Source: an uncultured Lachnospiraceae bacterium
GTDB lineage: Bacteria; Bacillota; Clostridia; Lachnospirales; Lachnospiraceae
DNA length: 15,873 nucleotides
Direction: 5' to 3'
Assembly (NCBI GenBank): GCA_946630645.1
Contig: CAMOZD010000002.1
Location: 1 to 15,873 of the forward strand
Shown here: one piece after another, positions 1 to 6,716 of the stretch
How the letters are laid out: every line of letters begins with the position of its first letter
How positions within the stretch are numbered: position 1 is the stretch's first letter
Notes under the pieces: generated by a model
What the model was told of the DNA's origin: nothing
What the model saw: only the letters and a program-made list of their open reading frames with translations
The model's database searches: none
Program-made: the position numbers and the translations under genes

Positions 1-768
1 GGCGGCATGACTTATCTTAAGGCTGTCGAGGCGGGAGCGGACATTATTGACACGGCCATGTCACCCTTCGCCATGGGAACCAGCCAGCCGGCTACGGAAG
101 TTATGGTGGAGACCTTCCGGGGAACCGAGCATGACTCCGGTCTTAACATGGAGCTCCTGGGCCAGATTGCTGACTATTTCAGACCCCTCCGGGAGAAAGA
201 CCTGGAGAGCGGTCTCATGAGTACCAAGGTTCTGGGCGTAAATATCAAGACGCTCATGTACCAGGTGCCCGGCGGTATGCTGTCCAATCTGGTGTCCCAG
301 CTGGACCAGCAGGGAGCTTCTGATAAGTTCCAGCAGGTGCTGGAGGAAATACCCCGGGTTCGTAAGGACTTCGGTGAACCACCTCTGGTTACCCCGTCCA
401 GCCAGATTGTCGGTACCCAGGCTGTCTTAAATGTCCTGACCGGCGAGCGTTATAAGATGATTACCAACGAGTCCAAGGCCCTCCTTCGGGGAGAGTATGG
501 CCAGACCGTTAAGCCTATGGATCCGGAGATTGTCAAAAAGGCCATCGGTGATGAAGAGAGAATCACCTGCCGGCCGGCAGATCTTCTCGAGCCCGGCCTG
601 CCTGAGTTTGAGAAGAAGGTGGCCCCCTGGAAGCAGCAGGAGGAGGATGTTCTCTCCTATGCCCTCTTCCCCCAGGTGGCAGAAGAATTCTTCAAATACC
701 GCCAGGCCCAGCAGACTAAGATTGACCCGGCCAAGGCCGATATGGAAAACGGAGCTTATCCGGTATAA
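1..768 (+). CDS. Biotin-dependent carboxyltransferase subunit (oxaloacetate decarboxylase alpha / pyruvate carboxylase B type), 3' part
   Basis: The reading frame is open from the first base, so the gene begins outside the window; 255 codons are visible and it ends in TAA. The start of the visible part (MTYLKAVEAGADIIDTAMSP, then GTSQPATE) matches the end of the TIM-barrel carboxyltransferase domain of OadA, PycB and related enzymes. The rest fits the conserved post-barrel domain (for example a stretch reading QVPGGMLSNL). These enzymes move CO2 between biotin and a keto acid (pyruvate/oxaloacetate). The protein ends without the C-terminal biotinyl domain or its MKM biotinylation motif, so the biotin carrier must be a separate protein, as in multi-subunit sodium-pumping decarboxylases. 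Whether it works as decarboxylase or carboxylase cannot be decided from this fragment. A candidate terminator follows about 80 bp downstream. Confidence 0.88.
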   Translation, partial: GGMTYLKAVEAGADIIDTAMSPFAMGTSQPATEVMVETFRGTEHDSGLNMELLGQIADYFRPLREKDLESGLMSTKVLGVNIKTLMYQVPGGMLSNLVSQLDQQGASDKFQQVLEEIPRVRKDFGEPPLVTPSSQIVGTQAVLNVLTGERYKMITNESKALLRGEYGQTVKPMDPEIVKKAIGDEERITCRPADLLEPGLPEFEKKVAPWKQQEEDVLSYALFPQVAEEFFKYRQAQQTKIDPAKADMENGAYPV

Positions 769-845
769 AAGGATTATTCCGGAGTCAGCCGGGACAGCAT
801 TTGCAAGGCTGACAGATAAGATCATATGATAATAAAATGCATTGG

Positions 846-900
846 CTGCCGCAGGCCCGGCGGGGGATGAAAAAACTCTGCCCTATCCTGCGGCAGTTTT
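846..900 (+). terminator. Probable rho-independent terminator after the carboxyltransferase gene
   Basis: CTGCCGCAGG (846-855) and CCTGCGGCAG (887-896) are perfect 10-bp inverted arms, and TTTT follows directly. The 31-nt loop is long, so it is a weaker or composite terminator. Its position fits the end of the upstream transcript. Confidence 0.6.
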
Positions 901-907
901 CTATACC

Positions 908-937
908 TTGACGAATCTGAAAGCAATGTGTTATGTT
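908..937 (+). promoter_or_regulatory. Candidate promoter for the cysteine desulfurase-thiI operon
   Basis: TTGACG (908-913), an 18-bp spacer, then TATGTT (932-937) preceded by the TGN extension at 929-931. It lies just after the terminator and would give a leader of about 125 nt. Two further TATAAT hexamers (962-967 and 1021-1026) lie closer to the gene but have no good -35 partner. The 769-1068 gap holds otherwise only a short palindrome over the ribosome site. Confidence 0.5.
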
Positions 938-1068
938 AAATAACTGAGTCAAAACAGAGATTATAATTTGCGCAGATGGATTAGAGGCCCGGGAAAAAGC
1001 CGCAGTTTACGCGGTGAGACTATAATCCTGCAGATATACATTCCTGATCAGGAGAGGAGCAAATCACG

Positions 1069-2217
1069 ATGTCAGAAATATATTTTGACAATGGGGCAAC
1101 CACCAGACCTTTTCCGGAGGTGCGGGCTATTATGGCCCAGGTCCTGGATGAAGATTATGGTAACCCGTCATCCATGCATAAAAAGGGTTTTCAGGCAGAA
1201 AGATATGTGACTGGGGCAAGGGAGATTATTGCCCGATCCTTAAAGGTATCTCCCAAGGAGATTTTTTTTACATCCGGAGGTACCGAGGCGAATAATCTGG
1301 CCCTCCTGGGCAGTGCCCTGGCAGGACGGAGGCAGAGAAAGCATATCATTACATCCTGTATTGAGCATGCCTCAGTCTATAACCCCCTGTCCTTCCTGGA
1401 GGATGAGGGCTTTGAGGTAACCTATCTGCCTGTGAATGAGAAGGGTCTCATTTCCCTGGAGGACCTGCAGGCAGCCCTGAGAGAGGACACCCTGCTGGTG
1501 TCTGTCATGTGTGTGAATAATGAGATTGGAGCAGTGGAGCCTGTGGAGGAGATCGGCAGGCTGGTCAAGGCCTTTGATCCGGCTATCCTTTTTCATACCG
1601 ACTGTATCCAGGCCTACGGCAAGATGGACTGCAGGCCAAAAGCCTGGAAGGCTGACCTGCTCTCTGTCAGCGGCCACAAGATCCACGGGCCCAAGGGAAT
1701 CGGTTTTCTCTATATAAAAGAAGGGACCAGGATCAAGCCGGTACTCTGGGGAGGAAATCAGGAGAAAGGCATGAGGTCCGGCACGGAAAATGTACCCGGC
1801 ATCGTCGGCATGGGTAAGGCGGCTCAGATCATTTACCAGGATCACGAGGAAAAAGTTGCTTCCATAAGGAAGGTGAAGGATCATTTTATCAGCCGGGTCA
1901 TGAAGGAAGTGGACCAGGTCAGGGATAATTCGGGTCAGGCTCCCCATGTGGCCAGCATCAGCTTTCCGGGAGTCCGCAGTGAGGTCCTGCTCCATGCCCT
2001 TGAAGATAAGGACATCTTTGTCTCTGCCGGTTCCGCATGTTCCTCCAACAAACCGGCGGTCAGCGGCACCCTGAAAGGCATCGGTCTTACAAAAGACTAC
2101 TATGAATCTACTTTGCGCTTTTCTTTCAGTGTTTACAATACTGTGGAGGAGGCCGACCTTTGTGTGGAAGCCTTGAAAGAACTGCTGCCGGTTCTCCGGC
2201 GTTTCCGGAGAAGGTAG
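1069..2217 (+). CDS. Cysteine desulfurase, NifS/IscS (class V aminotransferase) family
   Basis: This PLP enzyme takes sulfur from L-cysteine as a persulfide, releasing alanine, and passes it to acceptors. The 382-aa protein opens with the family's IYFDNGATT motif. The PLP lysine is K204 in SGHKIHGPKG, and the persulfide cysteine is C324 in SAGSACSS, the group I signature with a mobile loop. Length is normal for the family. The ATG at 1069 follows AGGAGAGGAG. It sits 27 bp upstream of thiI, the same pairing as Bacillus subtilis NifZ-ThiI, so its main acceptor is probably ThiI and its role tRNA thiolation; a part in Fe-S assembly cannot be excluded. No iscU-like scaffold gene is adjacent. I leave the symbol empty because nifS, iscS and nifZ are all in use for such genes. 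Confidence 0.95.
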   Translation: MSEIYFDNGATTRPFPEVRAIMAQVLDEDYGNPSSMHKKGFQAERYVTGAREIIARSLKVSPKEIFFTSGGTEANNLALLGSALAGRRQRKHIITSCIEHASVYNPLSFLEDEGFEVTYLPVNEKGLISLEDLQAALREDTLLVSVMCVNNEIGAVEPVEEIGRLVKAFDPAILFHTDCIQAYGKMDCRPKAWKADLLSVSGHKIHGPKGIGFLYIKEGTRIKPVLWGGNQEKGMRSGTENVPGIVGMGKAAQIIYQDHEEKVASIRKVKDHFISRVMKEVDQVRDNSGQAPHVASISFPGVRSEVLLHALEDKDIFVSAGSACSSNKPAVSGTLKGIGLTKDYYESTLRFSFSVYNTVEEADLCVEALKELLPVLRRFRRR

Positions 2218-2244
2218 GGGATCATCTAAGATAGGGGAATTATT

Positions 2245-3432
2245 ATGGAATATAAGGTATTTTTGATCAAATATGCCGAGATCGGCGTTAAGGGTAAGAA
2301 CAGGCATCTTTTTGAGGACGCCCTGGTCAGACAGATGAATTATGCTCTGGAGCCGGTGGGTGACTTCCGCATGCGCAAGGAATCAGGCAGAATCTTCGCT
2401 GAGGCAGAATCTGATTTTGATTTTGATGAGGCGGTGGAGGCCCTGAAGACGGTTTTCGGAATCTCAGGAATCTGTCCCATCATGGTGGGAGAAAAAACGG
2501 ACCTCAAGGACCTGCGCAGGCTGGCAGCTGAATATGTCGGCCAGGAGTATGAGAAGAAGGATTTTTCCTTTAAGGCTTTTGTGAGACGGGCGGACAAGCG
2601 TTTTCCCGGCACCTCTGCCGAGCTGGCAGCGGAGATTGGGGAGGCTGTCCTCATGGAGTATCCGGACCTGACGGTGGATGTCCATAATCCCCAGGTTAAA
2701 CTGACCGTGGAGATCCGTGATCATATTTATATTTATTCCCGGGAGATTCCCGGGCCCGGTGGTATGCCGGTGGGTACCAATGGCAGGGCCATGCTGCTCT
2801 TATCCGGCGGCATTGACAGCCCGGTGGCCGGCTATATGATCGCCAAGAGGGGCGTCAGCATTGACGCGGTTTATTTCCATGCGCCTCCTTATACCAGTGA
2901 GAGGGCCAAACAGAAAGTGGTGGACCTGGCCAGCCAGGTAGCCCACTACTCCGGTCCCATCAACCTTCACATCATTAATTTTACAGATATCCAGCTGGCA
3001 ATCTATGAGAAATGTCCCCACGATGAGCTTACCATCATCATGAGGAGATACATGATGAAGCTGGCAGAACATTTTGCGGTGGAGCAGAATTGCCTGGGAC
3101 TGATTACCGGTGAGAGCATCGGCCAGGTGGCCAGCCAGACCATGCAGAGCCTTTTTGTGACAGACCATGCCACCGGCATGCCGGTCTACAGGCCCTGTAT
3201 CGGTCTTGATAAGAACGAGATTATCGCGATCTCTGAAAAGATCGGGACCTATGAGACTTCCGTCCTGCCCTATGAAGACTGCTGTACCATATTTGTGGCT
3301 AAGCATCCGGTGACCAAGCCCAGGCTTAATGTGATTGAGAGGTCAGAGAAGAAACTGAAGGATTGTATTGATGACCTGATGAGGGAGGCCATAGAAACAG
3401 TGGAAGTGGTAAAAATCCACGCCCACCAGTAG
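2245..3432 (+). CDS. thiI: tRNA 4-thiouridine synthase ThiI, rhodanese-less form
   Basis: ThiI adenylates U8 of tRNA and inserts sulfur to form 4-thiouridine; in many bacteria it also serves thiazole synthesis. The 395 residues show an N-terminal ferredoxin-like plus THUMP region (about 1-165), then the PP-loop ATP site SGGIDSP at 187-193 (context LLLSGGIDSPVAGYMIAKRG). Near the end is the conserved PYEDCCTIF motif with C346 and C347. There is no C-terminal rhodanese domain, unlike the roughly 480-aa enterobacterial enzyme. This fits direct sulfur transfer from the dedicated cysteine desulfurase encoded just upstream. AGGGG precedes the ATG by 7 nt. The gene ends about 100 bp before a two-way terminator. 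Confidence 0.95.
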   Translation: MEYKVFLIKYAEIGVKGKNRHLFEDALVRQMNYALEPVGDFRMRKESGRIFAEAESDFDFDEAVEALKTVFGISGICPIMVGEKTDLKDLRRLAAEYVGQEYEKKDFSFKAFVRRADKRFPGTSAELAAEIGEAVLMEYPDLTVDVHNPQVKLTVEIRDHIYIYSREIPGPGGMPVGTNGRAMLLLSGGIDSPVAGYMIAKRGVSIDAVYFHAPPYTSERAKQKVVDLASQVAHYSGPINLHIINFTDIQLAIYEKCPHDELTIIMRRYMMKLAEHFAVEQNCLGLITGESIGQVASQTMQSLFVTDHATGMPVYRPCIGLDKNEIIAISEKIGTYETSVLPYEDCCTIFVAKHPVTKPRLNVIERSEKKLKDCIDDLMREAIETVEVVKIHAHQ

Positions 3433-3522
3433 AAAGACCTTTCCCGGGGAGAGAGGACAGGAAAGAGTGCCAAGCCCCGGAAAGCATTTTGATAATCTGG
3501 AGACCGGGGCATGTCCTGTGAA

Positions 3523-3573
3523 TAAAAAAAGAGCAGCTGTCAGATTCCCTGGGGGATCTGATGCTGCTTTTAT
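3523..3573. terminator. Bidirectional rho-independent terminator between thiI (+) and the HPr-like gene (-)
   Basis: The stem pairs GCAGC (3533-3537) with GCTGC (3563-3567), then continues TCAGATTCC (3540-3548) with GGATCTGA (3554-3561), separated by a small internal loop. A TTT-rich tail follows on the plus strand. Seven As precede the stem, which read as a strong U-tract for minus-strand transcription. It therefore suits both converging genes. Confidence 0.82.
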
Positions 3574-3638
3574 AAAAACTATGGATACCGGGCCATGACA
3601 CGGCCCACTGTCCGGACGATGAAGCTTAGAATGATGAA

Positions 3639-3878
3639 TTATTCCCCGGTTACAATATAAGGTTCTAATTCGGTCATGATTTCATCAAGATTATCTGCGT
3701 TATGGATGTTCAGGTCAATGGGGTTGGAAATATCTAAACTGAAGATTCCCATAATGGACTTTGCATCAATCACATAACGACCGGAAACCAGGTCAAACTC
3801 TGCGTCAAAGCGGTTGATCACATTGACAAATGTCTTAACCTTGTCGATGGAATTCAGAGAGATTTTCACGGTTTTCAC
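3639..3878 (-). CDS. HPr-fold regulatory protein lacking the phosphocarrier histidine (Crh-like arrangement)
   Basis: From the GTG at 3878 this is a 79-aa protein. Its centre reads AKSIMGIFSLD, almost the HPr motif around regulatory Ser46 (KSIMGVMSLG), and FDAEFDL matches HPr YDADVNL. Aligned without gaps from these anchors, the phosphocarrier His15 of HPr falls on S10 and Arg17 on D12, so the HARP active-site motif is absent. S41 occupies the Ser46 position. It therefore cannot act as a PTS phosphocarrier in the usual way but could be a target of HPr kinase, as with Bacillus Crh, where His15 is also replaced. Whether S41 is phosphorylated or a CcpA-type partner exists is unknown. It is a single gene with its own promoter and terminator, divergent from mtaB. 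Function beyond the fold is inference. Confidence 0.78.
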   Translation of the reverse strand: MKTVKISLNSIDKVKTFVNVINRFDAEFDLVSGRYVIDAKSIMGIFSLDISNPIDLNIHNADNLDEIMTELEPYIVTGE

Positions 3879-3893
3879 GGGTAATACCTCCTT
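3879..3893 (-). promoter_or_regulatory. Ribosome binding site fixing the GTG start of the HPr-like gene
   Basis: Read on the minus strand, AAGGAGGT lies 7 nt before GTGAAAACC. The ATG at 3908, which would add ten residues, lies upstream of this site and has no ribosome site of its own, so GTG at 3878 is the better start. Confidence 0.85.
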
Positions 3894-3919
3894 CAAGATT
3901 ATTGTCAAATATTAATAAT

Positions 3920-3948
3920 ATACTACCTTTTTGACCTGGAAAAGTCAA
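3920..3948 (-). promoter_or_regulatory. Promoter of the HPr-like gene
   Basis: On the minus strand, TTGACT (3948-3943), a 17-bp spacer, then TAGTAT (3925-3920). This gives a leader of about 35-40 nt. The same AT-rich interval must hold the mtaB promoter, for which TTGACC (3931) with TGGAAT (3955) is only a weak candidate, too close to the start codon. Confidence 0.6.
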
Positions 3949-3977
3949 TGAGGTTGGAATAAAAAGGAGAATAATTT

Positions 3978-5567
3978 ATGGGCCTGAAACGTAAAGCGGC
4001 TTTTCTGACCCTGGGCTGTAAAGTAAACCAATATGAGACTGATGCCATGAAAGAGCTGCTGATGGACGCCGGCTATGAGATCGTGGAATTTACTGACAGG
4101 GCGGACGTCTATGTAATCAATACCTGTTCGGTGACCAACGTTGCCGACCGCAAAAGCCGGCAGATGATCCACCGGGCCCGCAGGAAGAATCCAGACGCGG
4201 TGGTTGCTGCGGCCGGCTGCTATATCCAGACCGGGGGCCGTAAAATGCTTGATGACGGCCAGGCCGACCTGCTGATTGGCAACAACAGGAAAAAGGATAT
4301 TGCGGCCATCCTTGACAAGTATTATTCTGACCGGGAGGGCAGGAAGCAGGAAGACCAGGCCGGGATGGCCAGGCAGGATCGGTGCTATGTCCATGATATA
4401 GCCAGGGACAGGGATTATGAGCCTCTGGCTCTTCATAAGCTGACCGGTCATACCCGGGCCTACCTGAAGATTCAGGATGGCTGCAACCAGTTTTGTTCCT
4501 ACTGTATCATTCCCTATGCCCGGGGCAGGATCCGGAGCAGGGATCCCCAGCTGGTAATCGAGGAAGTGAAGAGACTGACCGGCCAGGGTTTCCGGGAGGT
4601 GGTCCTGACAGGAATCCATTTAAGCTCCTACGGTCTTGACCTGGCCCTGGCCGGCCAGGGAGAAAAGGCTGAATGCCAGGAAAAAACGGATGTGGTCAGA
4701 GAAGAAGAGGCAGGGCTGACTAAGGGCCATGTGGCTGGGATCCGGCAAGGAGCGGCTATGTCCCTGGAAGGAGCAGCTATAGCCCCGGAAAGAGTGGGCA
4801 GGAACAGTGAAGAAAGGAGCCACAGGTACAATCCCTACCTTAAAGGACCTGTTTCCCTTCTGACCCTTATAGAAGACCTGCAGAAGATCCCGGACCTGGC
4901 CCGAATCCGGCTCAGCTCTTTGGAGCCCCGGATTATCACGGAGGAATTTGTCCGCAGGCTCAGGGCCTGTGACAAGGTATGCCCCCATTTCCACCTGTCC
5001 CTGCAGAGCGGCTGTGATGCCACTTTGCGCCGGATGAACAGGAAGTACACTACGGCCGACTACCGGGCAGCCGTCAACCTGCTGAGAAGCTGCTACGACC
5101 GGCCTGCCATCACCACTGATGTCATTGCCGGCTTTGTGGGAGAGACGGAGGAGGAATTCCAGGCGACCAGAAGCTTCCTTGAAGAGATTAATCTCTACGA
5201 GATGCATGTGTTCAAATATTCAGTGAGGGAGGGAACCCGGGCCCAGAAAATGGAGGGTCACCTGCCGGAGGAGGTCAAGGCGGCCAGGTCGGCGGTACTG
5301 ATTAAAATGGCCTCTGACCACAAGAGGGCCTATGAGGAAAGCTTTATCGGCAGCCGGGTCCAGGTGCTCTTAGAAGAGGAGACTGTCATTGACGGCAGGC
5401 ACTACTGGCAGGGATTTACAGATTGTTATGTGAAAGTATTTGTGGAAAATGATGAACAACAGAGAGAATTTTCACGAAATACTCTAGTAAATGTTTCAAT
5501 TATCGGATTTCTTTCTCAAAATAAGTCTCAGGACGGTCTCTTTGGAAAAGTTTCAATTGAATTTTGA
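3978..5567 (+). CDS. mtaB: tRNA (N6-threonylcarbamoyladenosine(37)-C2)-methylthiotransferase MtaB
   Basis: MtaB is a radical-SAM enzyme that adds a methylthio group to t6A37 of ANN-decoding tRNAs. The UPF0004 domain supplies three cluster cysteines: C14 (LGCKVNQYET), C50 (NTCSVTN) and C81 (AAGCYIQ). The radical-SAM CxxxCxxC is C169-C173-C176 in DGCNQFCSYCIIPYARG. SLEPRIITEEF and LQSGCDATLRRMNRKY are typical, and a TRAM-like RNA-binding domain fills the last 75 or so residues. At 529 aa it is about 80 longer than usual. The excess is a hydrophilic insert at about residues 222-290, between SSYGLDL and LLTLIED. The 3' end is clearly more AT-rich than the body and carries a promoter for the next gene. 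The start is supported by AAGGAG about 8 nt upstream. The identity is secure; the effect of the insert is unknown. Confidence 0.93.
   Translation: MGLKRKAAFLTLGCKVNQYETDAMKELLMDAGYEIVEFTDRADVYVINTCSVTNVADRKSRQMIHRARRKNPDAVVAAAGCYIQTGGRKMLDDGQADLLIGNNRKKDIAAILDKYYSDREGRKQEDQAGMARQDRCYVHDIARDRDYEPLALHKLTGHTRAYLKIQDGCNQFCSYCIIPYARGRIRSRDPQLVIEEVKRLTGQGFREVVLTGIHLSSYGLDLALAGQGEKAECQEKTDVVREEEAGLTKGHVAGIRQGAAMSLEGAAIAPERVGRNSEERSHRYNPYLKGPVSLLTLIEDLQKIPDLARIRLSSLEPRIITEEFVRRLRACDKVCPHFHLSLQSGCDATLRRMNRKYTTADYRAAVNLLRSCYDRPAITTDVIAGFVGETEEEFQATRSFLEEINLYEMHVFKYSVREGTRAQKMEGHLPEEVKAARSAVLIKMASDHKRAYEESFIGSRVQVLLEEETVIDGRHYWQGFTDCYVKVFVENDEQQREFSRNTLVNVSIIGFLSQNKSQDGLFGKVSIEF
4745..4807 (+). repeat. 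Degenerate 21-bp tandem repeat inside mtaB
   Basis: Three in-frame 21-bp units run 4745-4765, 4766-4786 and 4787-4807. The first two are close (GCAAGGAGCGGCTATGTCCC against GGAAGGAGCAGCTATAGCCC) and the third is decayed. They encode QGAAMSL, EGAAIAP and ERVGRNS, giving a 7-residue period within the MtaB insertion. This suggests that part of the insert grew by slippage. Confidence 0.55.
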
Positions 5568-5585
5568 GGACAGTCATAGTAGAAT
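5557..5585 (+). promoter_or_regulatory. Candidate promoter of ireB, overlapping the mtaB stop codon
   Basis: TTGAAT (5557-5562), a 17-bp spacer and TAGAAT (5580-5585) put a start site near 5592, about 28 nt before the ireB ATG. The -35 box is within the final codons of mtaB, which may explain the local AT-richness. Confidence 0.55.
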
Positions 5586-5619
5586 AGTAATGATTGTATT
5601 TAGGCGCAAGGAGGCTTAC

Positions 5620-5910
5620 ATGGGTAAAAATAATACACAGTTTTTTCAGGTAGTCAAAGAGCAGCAATATGACGTTGAATCTATTCTTAGAGATGTGTAT
5701 GTAGCTCTGACAGAGAAAGGCTATAATCCTGTATATCAGATTGTAGGCTATATTATGTCCGGAGACCCGACCTATATCACCAGCCACAAGAATGCCAGAA
5801 GTCTTATTATGAAGGTTGAGAGGGACGAGATTCTTGATGTCCTTTTCGAGAATTATATTGAGACCAGGCTGAAGGATGCGCATTCAGGCGAGACAGAGAG
5901 CCAGCAGTAA
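5620..5910 (+). CDS. ireB: IreB family regulatory phosphoprotein (UPF0297)
   Basis: The 96-aa protein carries the family core: [19 protein letters not shown], then [12 protein letters not shown] and ERDEIL. In Enterococcus faecalis IreB is a small dimeric protein phosphorylated near its N-terminus by the PASTA kinase IreK, and it tunes cell-envelope stress and cephalosporin resistance. Here the ATG at 5620 follows AAGGAGG by 5 nt; an upstream in-frame start at 5491 lies inside mtaB and is rejected. The N-terminus has one threonine (T6) rather than the two IreK sites (T4 and T7) reported in E. faecalis. Its stop overlaps the ruvX start (TAATG), so the two are translationally coupled. The order ireB-ruvX-DUF1292 is conserved in Firmicutes (yrzL-yrrK-yrzB in B. 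subtilis). Role here is inferred from family. Confidence 0.93.
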   Translation: MGKNNTQFFQVVKEQQYDVESILRDVYVALTEKGYNPVYQIVGYIMSGDPTYITSHKNARSLIMKVERDEILDVLFENYIETRLKDAHSGETESQQ

Positions 5911-6371
5911 TGAAGCAGAGATGGATGGGACTCGATTACGGGACAAAGACGGTCGGTGTTGCGGTCAGCGATGAGCTGGGCATTACGGCACAGGGGTTAG
6001 AGACCATACCGAGAAAGTCAGAAAAGAAGCTGAGACAGACACTGGCGCGGATCGAAGCGCTGAGTAAGGAGTACAAGGTAACCCGGATTGTTCTGGGTCT
6101 GCCGAAGAATATGAACAATACACTGGGAGAACGTGCTGAGGCGACACAGGAGTTCAAGAAGGCTCTGGAGCGGAGGACCGGTCTGCCTGTTGTGTTGTGG
6201 GATGAAAGACTGACGACTGTAGAATCAAACAGAATTCTCATGGAGGGCGGTGTTCGCCGGGAGATGCGCAAGGCACGCATCGACTGGATGGCAGCCGCTC
6301 TTATTCTGCAGACCTATTTGGATGCCCACAGGGAAGAGCTGCCTTCCGGGCATGCCGATGAGGCCGATTAA
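5910..6371 (+). CDS. ruvX: RuvX/YqgF family pre-16S rRNA nuclease (putative Holliday junction resolvase)
   Basis: The 153-aa protein has the RNase H-like fold motifs of YqgF. D9 lies in [15 protein letters not shown], the LGLPKNMN loop follows, E99 lies in WDERLTT, and D125 lies in [12 protein letters not shown]; these acidic residues form the metal site. In E. coli the homologue finishes the 5' end of 16S rRNA; the resolvase name is older and less supported. The start overlaps the ireB stop by one base and has only a weak purine stretch ahead of it, as expected for coupled translation. The length is slightly above the usual 138-150 because of a short hydrophilic tail. Confidence 0.93.
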   Translation: MKQRWMGLDYGTKTVGVAVSDELGITAQGLETIPRKSEKKLRQTLARIEALSKEYKVTRIVLGLPKNMNNTLGERAEATQEFKKALERRTGLPVVLWDERLTTVESNRILMEGGVRREMRKARIDWMAAALILQTYLDAHREELPSGHADEAD

Positions 6372-6375
6372 CTGC

Positions 6376-6404
6376 TTGTCTATGACAGATGAGCCTGGTA
6401 TATT
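6376..6404 (+). promoter_or_regulatory. Promoter between ruvX and the DUF1292 gene
   Basis: TTGTCT (6376-6381), a 17-bp spacer and TATATT (6399-6404) preceded by TGG, an extended -10. It begins 5 bp after the ruvX stop and predicts a start near 6411. It would allow the DUF1292 gene, and perhaps rnj beyond it, to be transcribed apart from ireB-ruvX. Confidence 0.6.
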
Positions 6405-6411
6405 TTATGGA

Positions 6412-6427
6412 GCAGGCAGGAGCCTGC
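6412..6427 (+). other. Hairpin at the predicted 5' end of the DUF1292 transcript
   Basis: GCAGGC (6412-6417), a 4-nt loop AGGA, then GCCTGC (6422-6427). It starts at about the +1 position predicted from the promoter just upstream, and AGGG after it serves as the ribosome site. 5'-terminal stems of this kind often protect mRNA from 5'-end-dependent decay; that role here is inference. Confidence 0.5.
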
Positions 6428-6437
6428 AGGGTAATTT

Positions 6438-6716
6438 ATGAAAAAGATGGAAAGTATTCCCTTTGTGACAGAAGAGGGAGAAACGATTGATTTTTATATT
6501 CTCGAGCAGACTACGGTGAATGGCGTGACTTATCTGCTTGTCGAGGAAGGCGGACAGGATTCTGAGGAGGCTGAGGTCTATCTCATGAAGATTCTTCCCG
6601 GCGATGACGGGGATGATATGGAGACATGTGTGTTCGTGGAAGATGAGACTGAGCTCACATCCGTATCTGCCATTTTTGAGCAGCTGCTGGAGGATACAGA
6701 TATTGTCCTTTCCTAG
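6438..6716 (+). CDS. DUF1292 domain protein (YrzB family)
   Basis: This 92-aa, strongly acidic protein has the DUF1292 pattern: PFVTEEGETIDFYILEQTTV, then GVTYLLVEEG and EVYLMKIL. It is the third member of the conserved ireB-ruvX-DUF1292 (yrzB) block. The biochemical function of the family is not known to me. It has no signal peptide or membrane segment. AGGG lies 6 nt before the ATG. A promoter and small hairpin separate it from ruvX, so it may be expressed independently. Confidence 0.87.
   Translation: MKKMESIPFVTEEGETIDFYILEQTTVNGVTYLLVEEGGQDSEEAEVYLMKILPGDDGDDMETCVFVEDETELTSVSAIFEQLLEDTDIVLS

Noticed and set aside
968..1210. An 80-codon frame starting before the cysteine desulfurase.
   Set aside because: It overlaps the desulfurase start in another frame, has no good ribosome site, and no recognisable content.
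1372..2307. A 311-codon open frame on the minus strand opposite the cysteine desulfurase.
   Set aside because: It is fully antisense to a gene with all catalytic motifs and has no ribosome site or recognisable domain; long antisense frames are common in such codon usage.
3945..4619. A 224-codon minus-strand frame opposite the 5' half of mtaB.
   Set aside because: mtaB carries all six cluster cysteines on the other strand; this frame has no similarity or start signal, and would run into the HPr-like gene's promoter.
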